From: Strongylocentrotus purpuratus
Lineage: Eukaryota > Echinodermata > Echinoidea > Camarodonta > Strongylocentrotidae
Assembly: GCF_000002235.5 (NCBI RefSeq)
Contig: NW_022145607.1
Location: 40,042,029-40,106,028 of the forward strand
Reading direction: 5' to 3'
Length of the DNA: 64,000 bases
Of this stretch, positions 1 through 13,490 are shown piece by piece. A program made the translations under genes and the position numbers. The notes below the pieces were generated by a model. That model was not told where the DNA came from and did not search any database. It worked only from the letters and a program-made list of their open reading frames with translations. Position 1 is the first letter of the stretch. Every line of letters starts with the position of its first letter.

Positions 1-2689
1 ATGCGCCAAACGTTTAGGTTTGTTCTGGACATTGGTTGATATGCGCTCAAATAAACCTTTTTATTGTCGGCTGCTAGAATTTTTGCACCCCGTATTCGAT
101 GAGGTATATAATAATCTACATTTCATGTGATTTTCAGCAAATTTAAGGCAAATGGGAAATCGGCGAATGTATTAAGCCCGAAACCCCTTCACCGATATAT
201 ATACATGTTATGCGCTAACGTTTAGGTTTGTTCTGCACATTGGTTGATATGCGCTCAAATAAGACCTTTTTAATGTCGGCTGCTAGAAATTTGCACCCCG
301 TATTCGATGAGGTATATAATAATCTACATTTCATGTGAGTTTCAGCACATTTAAAGCAAATGGGAAATCAGCAACGAATGTATAAACCCCGCCCCCTTTT
401 ATATACTCTAGACGTTATATGCGCCAAACGTTTAGGTTTGTTCTGGACATTGGTTGATATGCGCTCAAATAAGACCTTTTTAATGTCGGCTGCTAGAATT
501 TTTGCACCCCGTATTCGATGAGGTATATAATAATCTACATTTCATGTGAGTTTCAGCACATTTAAAGCAAATGGGAAATCAGCAACGAATGTTAAACCCC
601 CACCCCCTTTATATACTCTAGACGTTATATGCGCCAAACGTTAGGTTTGTTCTGGACATTGGTTGATATGCGCTCAAATAAGACCTTTTTATGTCGGCTG
701 CTAGAATTTTTGCACCCCGTATTCGATGAGGTATATAATAATCTACATTTCATGTGAGTTTCAGCACATTTAAAGCAAATGGGAAATCAGCAACGAATGT
801 ATTAACCCCACCCCCTTTTATATACTCTAGACGTTATATGCGCCAAACGTTTAGGTTTGTTCTGGACATTGGTTGATATGCGCTCAAATAAGACCTTTTT
901 ATGTCGGCTGCTAGAATTTTTGCACCCGTATTGGATGAGGTATATAATAATCTACATTTCATGTGATTTTCAGCACATTTAAAGCAAATGGGAAATAGCG
1001 GCGAACTGTATTAAAGCCCGAAAACCCCCTTCACCGATATACTCTACATGTTATGCGCTATACGTTAGGTTTGTTCTGCCACATTGGTTGATATGCGCTC
1101 AAATAAGACCTTTTTATTGTCGGCTGCTAGAATTTTGCACCCCGTATTCGATGAGGTATATAATAATCTACATTTCATGTGAGTTTCAGCACATTTAAAG
1201 CAAATGGGAAATCAGCAACGAATGTATTAACCCCCACCCCCTTTTATATACTCTAGACGTTATATGCGCCAAACGTTTAGGTTTGTTCTGGACATTGGTT
1301 GATATGCGCTCAAATAAGACCTTTTTAATGTCGGCTGCTAGAATTTTTGCACCCCGTATTCGATGAGGTATATAATAATCTACATTTCATGTGAGTTCAG
1401 CACACATTTAAAGCAAATGGGAAATTAGCAACGATGTATTAAACCCCCACCCCCTTCTATATACTCTAGACGTTATATGCGCCAAACGTTTAGGTTTGTT
1501 CTGGACATTGGTTGATATGCGCTCAAATAAGACCTTTTTATTGTCGGCTGCTAGAATTTTGCACCCCGTATTCGATGAGGTATATAATAATCTACATTTC
1601 ATGTGAGTTTCAGCACATTTAAAGCAAATGGGAAATCAGCAACGAATGTATAAACCCCACCCCCTTTCTTATACTCTAGACGTTATATGCGCCAAACGTT
1701 TAGGTTTGTTCTGGACATTGGTTGATATGCGCTCAAATAAGACCTTTTTATGTCGGCTGCTAGAATTTTTGCACCCCGTATTCGATGAGGTATATAATAA
1801 TCTACATTTCATGTGAGTTTCAGCACATTTAAAGCAAATGGGAAATCAGCAACGAATGTATTAACCCCACCCCCTTTTTATATACTCTAGACGTTATATG
1901 CGCCAAACGTTTAGGTTTGTTCTGGACATTGGTTGATATGCGCTCAAATAAGACCTTTTTATTGTCGGCTGCTAGAATTTTTGCACCCCGTATTCGATGA
2001 GGTATATAATAATCTACATTTCATGTGATTTTCAGCAAATTTAAGGCAAATGGGAAATAGCGGCGACTGTATTAAAGCCCGAAACCCCCTTCACCGAATA
2101 CTCAACATGTTATGCGCCTAAACGTTTAGGTTTGTTCTGCCACATTGGTTGATATGCGCTCAAATAAGACCTTTTATTGTCGGCTGCTAGAATTTTTGCA
2201 CCCCGTATTCGATGAGGTATAATAATCTACATTTCATGTGAGTTTCAGCACATTTAAAGCAAATGGGAAATCAGCAACGAATGTATTAAACCCACCCCCT
2301 TTTATATACTCTAGACGTTATATGCGCCAAACGTTTAGGTTTGTTCTGGACATTGGTTGATATGCGCTCAAATAAGACCTTTTTAATGTCGGCTGCTAGA
2401 ATTTTTGCACCCCGTATTCGATGAGGTATATAATAATCTACATTTCATGTGAGTTTCAGCACATTTAAAGCAAATGGAAATCAGCAACGAATGTATTAAA
2501 CCCCCACCCCTTTTATACTCTAGACGTTATATGCGCCAAACGTTTAGGTTTGTTCTGGACATTGGTTGATATGCGCTCAAATAAAACCTTTTTATTGTCG
2601 GCTGCTAGAATTTTTGCACCCCGTATTCGATGAGGTATATAATAATCTACATTTCATGTGATTTTCAGCAAATTAAGGCAAATGGGAAA

Positions 2690-5600
2690 TATCGGCGACT
2701 GTATTAAAGCCCGAAACCCCCTTCACCGATATACTCTACATGTTATGCGCTAACGTTTAGGTTTGTTCTGCCACATTGGTTGATATGCGCTCAAATAAGA
2801 CCTTTTAATGTCGGCTGCTAGAATTTTGCACCCCGTATTCGATGAGGTATATAATAATCTACATTTCATGTGAGTTCAGCACATTTAAAGCAAATGGGAA
2901 ATCAGCAACGAATGTATAACCCCACCCCCTTCTATATACTCTAGACGTTATATGCGCCAAACGTTTAGGTTTGTTCTGGACATTGGTTGATATGCGCTCA
3001 AATAAGACCTTTTTATGTCGGCTGCTAGAATTTTTGCACCCCGTATTCGATGAGGTATATAATAATCTACATTTCATGTGATTTTCAGCAAATTTAAGGC
3101 AAATGGGAAATAGCGGCGACTGTATTAAACCCGAAACCCCCTTCACCGATATACTCTACATGTTATGCGCTATACGTTTAGGTTTGTTCTGCCACATTGG
3201 TTGATATGCGCTCAAATAAGACCTTTTTAATGTCGGCTGCTAGAATTTTTGCACCCCGTATTCGATGAGGTATATAATAATCTACATTTCATGTGAGTTT
3301 CAGCACATTTAAAGCAAATGGGAAATCAGCAACGAATGTATAAACCCCACCCCTTTATATACTCTAGACGTTATATGCGCCAAACGTTTAGGTTTGTTCT
3401 GGACATTGGTTGATATGCGCTCAAATAAGACCTTTTTATTGTCGGCTGCTAGAATTTTTGCACCCCGTATTCGATGAGGTATATAATAATCTACATTTCA
3501 TGTGAGTTTCAGCACATTTAAAGCAAATGGGAAATCAGCAACGAATGTATAAACCCCCACCCCCTTCTTTATACTCTAGACGTTATATGCGCCAAACGTT
3601 TAGGTTTGTTCTGGACATTGGTTGATATGCGCTCAAATAAGACCTTTTTATTGTCGGCTGCTAGAATTTTTGCACCCCGTATTCGATGAGGTATATAATA
3701 ATCTACATTTCATGTGAGTTTCAGCACATTTAAAGCAAATGGGAAATCAGCAACGAATGTATTAACCCCAACCCCTTTTATATACTCTAGACGTTATATG
3801 CGCCAAACGTTTAGGTTTGTTCTGGACATTGGTTGATATGCGCTCAAATAAGACCTTTTTATTGTCAGCTGCTAGAATTTTTGCACCCCGTATTGGGTGA
3901 GGTATATAATAATCTACATTTCATGTGAGTTTCAGCAAATTTAAGGCAAATGGGAAATATCGCGGCGACTGTATTAAAGCCCGAAACCCCCTCACCGATA
4001 TACTCTACATGTTATGCGCAAACGTTTAGGTTTGTTCTGCCACATTGGTTGATATGCGCTCAAATAAGACCTTTTATTATGTCGGCTGCTAGAATTTTTG
4101 CACCCCGTATTCGATGAGGTATAATAATCTACATTTCATGTGAGTTTCAGCACATTAAAGCAAATGGGAAATCAGCAACGAATGTATTAACCCCTACCCC
4201 CTTTTATATACTCTAGACGTTTATATGCGCCAAACGTTTAGGTTTGTTCTGGACATTGGTTGATATGCGCTCAAATAAGACCTTTTTATTGTCGGCTGCT
4301 AGAATTTTTGCACCCCGTATTCGATGAGGTATATAATAATCTACATTTCATGTGAGTTTCAGCACATTTAAAGCAAATGGAAATCAGCAACGAATGTATT
4401 AACCCCCACCCCCTTCTATATACTCTAGACGTTATATGCGCCAAACGTTTAGGTTTGTTCTGGACATTGGTTGATATGCGCTCAAATAAGACCTTTTTAT
4501 TGTCGGCTGCTAGAATTTTTGCACCCCGTATTCGATGAGGTATATAATAATCTACATTTCATGTGAGTTTCAGCACATTTAAAGCAAATGGGAAATCAGC
4601 AACGAATGTATAAACCCACCCCTTTTTATACTCTAGACGTTATATGCGCCAAACGTTTAGGTTTGTTCTGGACATTGGTTGATATGCGCTCAAATAAGAC
4701 CTTTTTATTGTCGGCTGCTAGAAATTTTGCACCCGTATTGGGTGAGGTATATAATAATCTACATTTCATGTGATTTCAGCAATTTAAGCAAATGGGAAAT
4801 AGCGGCGATGTATTAAACCCCGAAACCCCTTCACCGATATACTCAACATGTTATGCGCTAAACGTTTAGGTTTGTTCTGCCACATTGGTTGATATGCGCT
4901 CAAATAAGACCTTTTTAATGTCGGCTGCTAGAATTTTTGCACCCCGTATTCGATGAGGTATATAATAATCTACATTTCATGTGAGTTTCAGCACATTTAA
5001 AGCAAATGGGAAATCAGCAACGATGTATAAACCCCCACCCCTTCTATATACTCTAGACGTTATATGCGCCAAACGTTTAGGTTTGTTCTGGACATTGGTT
5101 GATATGCGCTCAAATAAAACCTTTTTATTCGGCTGCTAGAATTTTTGCACCCCGTATTCGATGAGGTATATAATAATCTACATTTCATGTGATTTTCAGC
5201 AAATTTAAGGCAAATGGAAATATCGGCGACTGTATTAAAGCCCGAAACCCCCTTCACCGATATACTCTACAGTTATGCACTATATGCGTTTAAGGTTTGT
5301 TCTGGACATTGGTTGATATGCGCTCAAATAAGACCTTTTTAAAGTCGGCTGCTAGAATTTTTGCACCCCGTATTCGATGAGGTATATAATAATCTACATT
5401 TCATGTGAGTTTCAGCACATTTAAAGCAAATGGGAAATTAGCAACGATTGTATAACCCCCACCCCCTTCTATATACTCTAGACGTTATATGCGCCAAACG
5501 TTTAGGTTTGTTCTGGACATTGGTTGATATGCGCTCAAATAAGACCTTTTTAATGTCGGCTGCTAGAATTTTTGCACCCCGTATTCGATGAGGTATATAA

Positions 5601-8600
5601 TAATCTACATTTCATGTGAGTTTCAGCACATTTAAAGCAAATGGGAAATCAGCAACGAATGTATTAACCCCTATCCCCTTTTATATACTCTAGACGTTAT
5701 ATGCGCCAAACGTTTAGGTTTGTTCTGGACATTGGTTGATATGCGCTCAATAAGACCTTTTTAATGTCGGCTGCTAGAAATTTTTGCACCCCGTATTCGA
5801 TGAGGTATATAATAATCTACATTTCATGTGAGTTTCAGCACATTTAAAGCAAATGGGAAATCAGCAACGAATGTATAATTAACCCAACCCCCTTTTATAT
5901 ACTCTAGACGTTATATGCGCCAAACGTTTAGGTTTGTTCTGGACATTGGTTGATATGCGCTCAAATAAAACCTTTTTATTGTCGGCTGCTAGAATTTTTG
6001 CACCCCGTATTGGATGAGGTATATAATAATCTACATTTCATGTGATTTTCAGCAAATTTAAGGCAAATGGGAAATAGCGGCGACTGTATTAAAGCCCGAA
6101 ACCCCCTCACCGATATACTCTACATGTTATGCGCTATACGTTAAGGTTTGTTCTGCCACATTGGTTGATATGCGCTCAAATAAGACCTTTTTGTCGGCTG
6201 CTAGAAATTTTGCACCCCGTATTCGATGAGGTATATAATAATCTACATTTCATGGAGTTTCAGCACATTTAAAGCAAATGGGAAATCAGCAACGAATGTA
6301 TTAACCCCCATCCCCTTTTAATACTCTACGTTATATGCGCCAAACGTTTAGGTTTGTTCTGACATTGGTTGATATGCGCTCAAATAAGACCTTTTTATGT
6401 CGGCTGCTAGAATTTTGCACCCCGTATTCGATGAGGTATATAATAATCTACATTTCATGTGAGTTTCAGCACATTTAAAGCAAATGGAAAATTAGCAACG
6501 AATGTATTAACCCCCACCCCTTCTATATACTCTAGACGTTATATGCGCCAAACGTTTAGGTTTGTTCTGGACATTGGTTGATATGCGCTCAAATAAGACC
6601 TTTTTATTGTCGGCTGCTAGAATTTTGCACCCCGTATTCGATGAGGTATATAATAATCTACATTTCATGTGAGTTTCAGCACATTTAAAGCAAATGGGAA
6701 ATCAGCAACGAATGTATAAACCCCCACCCCCTTCTTTATACTCTAGACGTTATATGCGCCAAACGTTTAGGTTTGTTCTGGACATTGGTTGATATGCGCT
6801 CAAATAAGACCTTTTTATTGTCGGCTGCTAGAATTTTTGCACCCCGTATTCGTGAGGTATATAATAATCTACATTTCATGTGATTTTCAGCAAATTTAAG
6901 GCAAATGGAAATAGCGGCGACTGTATTAAAGCCCGAAACCCCCTTCACCGATATACTCAACATGTTATGCGCTATACGTTTAGGTTTGTTCTGCCACATT
7001 GGTTGATATGCGCTCAAATAAGACCTTTTTAATGTCGGCTGCTAGAAATTTTGCACCCCGTATTCGATGAGGTATATAATAATCTACATTTCATGTGAGT
7101 TTCAGCACATTTAAAGCAAATGGGAAATCAGCAACGAATGTATAACCCCCACCCCCTTCTATATACTCTAGACGTTATATGCGCCAAACGTTTAGGTTTG
7201 TTCTGGACATTGGTTGATATGCGCTCAAATAAGACCTTTTTATTGTCGGCTGCTAGAATTTTTGCACCCCGTATTCGATGAGGTATATAATAATCTACAT
7301 TTCATGTGATTTTCAGCAATTTAAGGCAAATGGGAAATAGCGGCGACTGTATTAAAGCCCGAAACCCCCTTCACCGATATACTCTACGTTTATGCGCTAA
7401 ACGTTTAGGTTTGTTCTGACACATTGGTTGATATGCGCTCAAATAAGACCTTTTTAAAGTCGGCTGCTAGAATTTTTGCACCCCGTATTCGATGAGGTAT
7501 ATAATAATCTACATTTCATGTGAGTTTCAGCACATTTAAAGCAAATGGGAAATCAGCAACGAATGTATTAACCCCCACCCCCTTCTATATACTCTAGACG
7601 TTATATGCGCCAAAAGTTTAGGTTTGTTCTGGACATTGGTTGATATGCGCTCAAATAAACCTTTTTAATGTCGGCTGCTAGAATTTTTGCACCCCGTATT
7701 CGATGAGGTATATAATAATCTACATTTCATGTGAGTTTCAGCACATTTAAAGCAAATGGGAAATCAGCAACGAATGTATTAACCCCTACCCCCTTTTATA
7801 TACTCTAGACGTTATATGCGCCAAACGTTTAGGTTTGTTCTGGACATTGGTTGATATGCGCTCAAATAAGACCTTTTTAATGTCGGCTGCTAGAAATTTT
7901 GCACCCCGTATTCGATGAGGTATATAATAATCTACATTTCATGTGAGTTTCAGCACATTTAAAGCAAATGGGATATCAGCAACGAATGTATAATTAACCC
8001 CAACCCCTTTATATACTCTAGACGTTATATGCGCCAAACGTTTAGGTTTGTTCTGGACATTGGTTGATATGCGCTTCAAATAAGACCTTTTTATTGTCAG
8101 CTGCTAGAATTTTTGCACCCCGTATTGGGTGAGGTATATAATAATCTACATTTCATGTGATTTTCAGCAAATTTAAGCAAATGGGAAATATCGGCGACTG
8201 TATTAAGCCCGAAACCCCCTTCACCGATATACTCTACATGTTATGCGCTATACGTTAAGGTTTGTTCTGCCACATTGGTTGATATGCGCTCAAATAAGAC
8301 CTTTTTATTGTCGGCTGCTAGAATTTTTGCACCCCGTATTCGATGAGGTATAATAATCTACATTTCATGTGAGTTTCAGCACATTTAAAGCAACTGGGAA
8401 ATCAGCAACGAATGTATTAACCCCTACCCCTTTATATACTCTAGACGTTATATGCGCCAAACGTTTAGGTTTGTTCTGGACATTGGTTGATATGCGCTCA
8501 AATAAGACCTTTTTATTGTCGGCTGCTAGAATTTTTGCACCCCGTATTCGATGAGGTATATAATAATCTACATTTCATGTGAGTTTCAGCACATTTAAAG

Positions 8601-11600
8601 CAAATGGGAAATTAGCAACGAATGTATTAACCCCCACCCCCTTCTATATACTCTAGACGTTATATGCACAAACGTTTAGGTTTGTTCTGGACATTGGTTG
8701 ATATGCGCTCAAATAAGACCTTTTTATTGTCGGCTGCTAGAATTTTTGCACCCCGTATTCGATGAGGTATATAATAATCTACATTTCATGTGAGTTTCAG
8801 CACATTTAAAGCAAATGGGAAATCAGCAACGAATGTATAAACCCCCACCCCCTTCTATATACTCTAGACGTTATATGCGCCAAACGTTTAGGTTTGTTCT
8901 GGACATTGGTTGATATGCGCTCAAATAAGACCTTTTTATTGTCGGCTGCTAGAATTTTTGCACCCCGTATTGGGTGAGGTATATAATAATCTACATTTCA
9001 TGTGATTTTCAGCAAATTTAAGGCAAATGGGAAATAGCGGCGACTGTATTAAAGCCCGAAACCCCCTTCACCGATATACTCAACATGTTATGCGCTATAC
9101 GTTTAGGTTTGTTCTGGCCCATTGGTTGATATGCGCTCAAATAAGACCTTTTTAATGTCGGCTGCTAGAAATTTTTGCACCCCGTATTCGATGAGGTATA
9201 TAATAATCTACATTTCATGTGAGTTTCAGCACATTTAAAGCAATGGGAAATCAGCAACGAATGTATAAACCCCCGCCCCCTTCTATATACTCTAGACGTT
9301 ATATGCGCCAAACGTTTAGGTTTGTTCTGGACATTGGTTGATATGCGCTCAAATAAAACCTTTTTATTGTCGGCTGCTAGAATTTTTGCACCCCGTATTC
9401 GATGAGGTATATAATAATCTACATTTCATGTGATTTTCAGCAAATTTTAAAGCAAATGGGAAATAGCGGCGACTGTATTAAAGCCCGAAACCCCTTCACC
9501 GATATACTCTACATGTTATGCGCTATACGTTTAGGTTTGTTCTGCCACATTGGTTGATATGCGCTCAAATAAGACCTTTTTTAATGCGGCTGCTAGAATT
9601 TTTGCACCCCGTATTCGATGAGGTATATAATAATCTACATTTCATGTGAGTTTAAGCACATTTAAAGCAAATGGAAAATTAGCAACGATTGTATTAACCC
9701 CCACCCCCTTCTATATACTCTGGACGTTATATGCACCAAAGTTTAAGTTTGTTCTGGACATTGGTTGATATGCGCTCAAATAATACCTTTTTCATTGTCG
9801 GCTGCTAGAATTTTTGCACCTCGTATTCGATGAGGTATATAATAATCTACATTTCATGTGAGTTTCAGCACATTTAAAGCAAATGGGAAATCAGCAACGA
9901 ATGTATAAGCCCCACCCCCTTCTTTATACTCTAGACGTTATATGCGCCAAACGTTTAGGTTTGTTCTGGACATTGGTTGATATGCGCTCAAATAAGACCT
10001 TTTTATTGTCGGCTGCTAGAAATTTTGCACCCCGTATTCGATGAGGTATATAATAATCTACATTTCATGTGAGTTTCAGCACATTTAAAGCAAATGGGAA
10101 ATCAGCAACGAATGTATTAACCCCCATCCCCTTTTATATACTCTAGACGTTATATGCGCCAAACGTTTAGGTTTGTTCTGGACATTGGTTGATATGCGCT
10201 TCAAATAAGACCTTTTTATTGTCAGCTGCTAGAATTTTTGCACCCCGTATTCGGTGAGGTATATAATAATCTACATTTCATGTGATTTTCAGCAAATTTA
10301 AGGCAAATGGAAATAGCGGCGACTGTATTAAAGCCCGAAACCCCCCACCGATATACTCTACATGTTATGCGCTATACGTTAGGTTTGTTCTGCCACATTG
10401 GTTGATATGCGCTCAAATAAGACCTTTTTTTTGTCGGCTGCTAGAATTTTTGCACCCCGTATTCGATGAGGTATAATAATCTACATTTCATGTGAGTTTC
10501 AGCACATTTAAAGCAAATGGGAAATCAGCAACGAATGTATTAACCCCTACCCCTTTTATATACTCTAGACGTTATATGCGCCAAACGTTTAGGTTTGTTC
10601 TGAACATTGGTTGATATGCGCTCAAATAAGACCTTTTTATTGTCGGCTGCTAGAATTTTTGCACCCCGTATTCGATGAGGTATATAATAATCTACATTTC
10701 ATGTGAGTTTCAGCACATTTAAAGCAAATGGGAAATTAGCAACGATGTATTAACCCCCACCCCCTTTCTATATACTCTAGACGTTATATGCGCAAACGTT
10801 TAGGTTTGTTCTGGACATTGGTTGATATGCGCTCAAATAAGACCTTTTTATTGTCGGCTGCTAGAATTTTTGCACCCCGTATTCGATGAGGTATATAATA
10901 ATCTACATTTCATGTGAGTTTCAGCACATTTAAAGCAAATGGAAATCAGCAACGAATGTATAAACCCCCACCCCCTTTCTATATACTCTAGACGTTATAT
11001 GCGCCAAACGTTTAGGTTTGTTCTGGACATTGGTTGATATGCGCTCAAATAAGACCTTTTTATTGTCGGCTGCTAGAATTTTGCACCCCGTATTGGGTGA
11101 GGTATATAATAATCTACATTTCATGTGATTTTCAGCAAATTTAAGGCAAATGGGAATAGCGGCGACTGTATTAAAGCCCAAAACCCCCTTCACCGATATA
11201 CTCAACATGTTATGCGCTAAACGTTTAGGTTTGTTCTGCCACATTGGTTGATATGCGCTCAAATAAGACCTTTTTAATGTCGGCTGCTAGAAATTTTGCA
11301 CCCCGTATTCGATGAGGTATATAATAATCTACATTTCATGTGAGTTTCAGCACATTTAAAGCAAATGGGAAATCAGCAACGAATGTATAAACCCCCCACC
11401 CCCTTCTATATACTCTAGACGTTATATGCGCCAAACGTTTAGGTTTGTTCTGGACATTGGTTGATATGCGCTCAAATAAAACCTTTTTATTGTCGGCTGC
11501 TAGAATTTTGCACCCCGTATTCGATGAGGTATATAATAATCTACATTTCATGTGATTTTCAGCACAATTAAAGCAAATTGGAAATAGCGGCGACTGTATT

Positions 11601-13490
11601 AAAGCCCGAAACCCCCTTCACCGATATACTCTACATGTTATGCGCCAAACGTTTAGGTTTGTTCTGACAATTGGTTGATATGCGCTCAAATAAGACCTTT
11701 TTAATGTCGGCTGCTAGAATTTTTGCACCCCGTATTCGATGAGGTATATAATAATCTACATTTCATGTGAGTTTCAGCACATTTAAAGCAATGGGAAATA
11801 GCAACGATGTATTAACCCCCACCCCCTTTTATACTCTAGACGTTATATGCGCCAAACGTTTAGGTTTGTTCTGACATTGGTTGATATGCGCTCAAATAAG
11901 ACCTTTTTAATGTCGGCTGCTAGAATTTTTGCACCCCGTATTCGATGAGGTATATAATAATCTACATTTCATGTGAGTTTCAGCACATTTAAAGCAAATG
12001 GGAAATCAGCAACGAATGTATAAACCCCCACCCCCTTCTTTATACTCTAGACGTTATATGCGCCAAACGTTTAGGTTTGTTCTGGACATTGGTTGATATG
12101 CGCTCAAATAAGACCTTTTTATTGTCGGCTGCTAGAATTTTTGCACCCCGTATTGGGTGAGGTATATAATAATCTACATTTCATGTGAGTTTCAGCACAT
12201 TTAAAGCAAATGGGAAATCAGCAACGAATGTATTAACCCCAACCCCTTTTATATACTCTAGACGTTATATGCGCCAAACGTTTAGGTTTGTTCTGGACAT
12301 TGGTTGATATGCGCTCAAATAAGACCTTTTTATTGTCGGCTGCTAGAATTTTGCACCCCGTATTGGGTGAGGTATATAATAATCTACATTTCATGTGATT
12401 TTCAGCAATTTAAGGCAAATGGGAAATAGCGGCGACTGTATTAAGCCCGAAACCCCCTTCACCGATATACTCTACATGTTATGCGCTATACGTTAAGGTT
12501 TGTTCTGCCACATTGGTTGATATGCGCTCAAATAAGACCTTTTTAATGTCGGCTGCTAGAATTTTTGCACCCCGTATTCGATGAGGTATAATAATCTACA
12601 TTTCATGTGAGTTTCAGCACATTTAAAGCAAATGGGAAATCAGCAACGAATGTATTAACCCCTATCCCCTTTTTATATACTCTAGACGTTATATGCGCCA
12701 AACGTTTAGGTTTGTTCTGGACATTGGTTGATATGCGCTCAAATAAGACCTTTTTATTGTCGGCTGCTAGAATTTTTGCACCCCGTATTCGATGAGGTAT
12801 ATAATAATCTACATTTCATGTGAGTTTCAGCACATTTAAAGCAAATGGGAAATCAGCAACGAATGTATAAAACCCCACCCCCTTCTATATACTCTAGACG
12901 TTATATGCGCCAAACGTTTAGGTTTGTTCTGGACATTGGTTGATATGCGCTCAAATAAGACCTTTTTATTGTCGGCTGCTAGAAATTTTGCACCCCGTAT
13001 TCGATGAGGTATATAATAATCTACATTTCATGTGATTTTCAGCACAAATTTAAAGCAAATGGGAAATAGCAACGACTGTATTAAACCCCCACCCCCTTCA
13101 CCGATATACTCAATGTTATGCGCTAAACGTTTAGGTTTGTTCTGGACATTGGTTGATATGCGCTCAAATAAGACCTTTTTAATGTCGGCTGCTAGAAATT
13201 TTGCACCCCGTATTCGATGAGGTATATAATAATCTACATTTCATGTGAGTTTCAGCACATTTAAAGCAAATGGGAAATCAGCAACGAATGTATAAACCCC
13301 CACCCCTTCTATATACTCTAGACGTTATATGCGCCAAACGTTTAGGTTTGTTCTGGACATTGGTTGATATGCGCTCAAATAAAACTTTTTATTGTCGGCT
13401 GCTAGAAATTTTGCACCCCGTATTCGATGAGGTATATAATAATCTACATTTCATGTGATTTTCAGCAAATTAAGGCAAATGGAAATATCG
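2690..13490. repeat. Higher-order repeat: ten monomers, ~2.12 kb
   Basis: Class B monomers, marked by AGCGGCGACTG or TATCGGCGAC, occur near 3111, 3961, 4801, 5221, 6075, 6912, 7338, 8190, 9035, 9464, 10314, 11157 and 11585. The spacings are about 850/840/420, repeated four times, which is 4-4-2 monomers with a period of 2110-2126 bp. Independent marks keep the same period: a GTATTGGGTGAGG-type variant near 3890, 6007, 8122, 10248 and 12360; the GCGCTTCAAAT variant near 8071 and 10198; and TATAATTAACCC near 5875 and 7990. After about 12.4 kb the spacing changes (4-3-2, then irregular), as expected where unequal exchange removed monomers. Confidence 0.88.
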
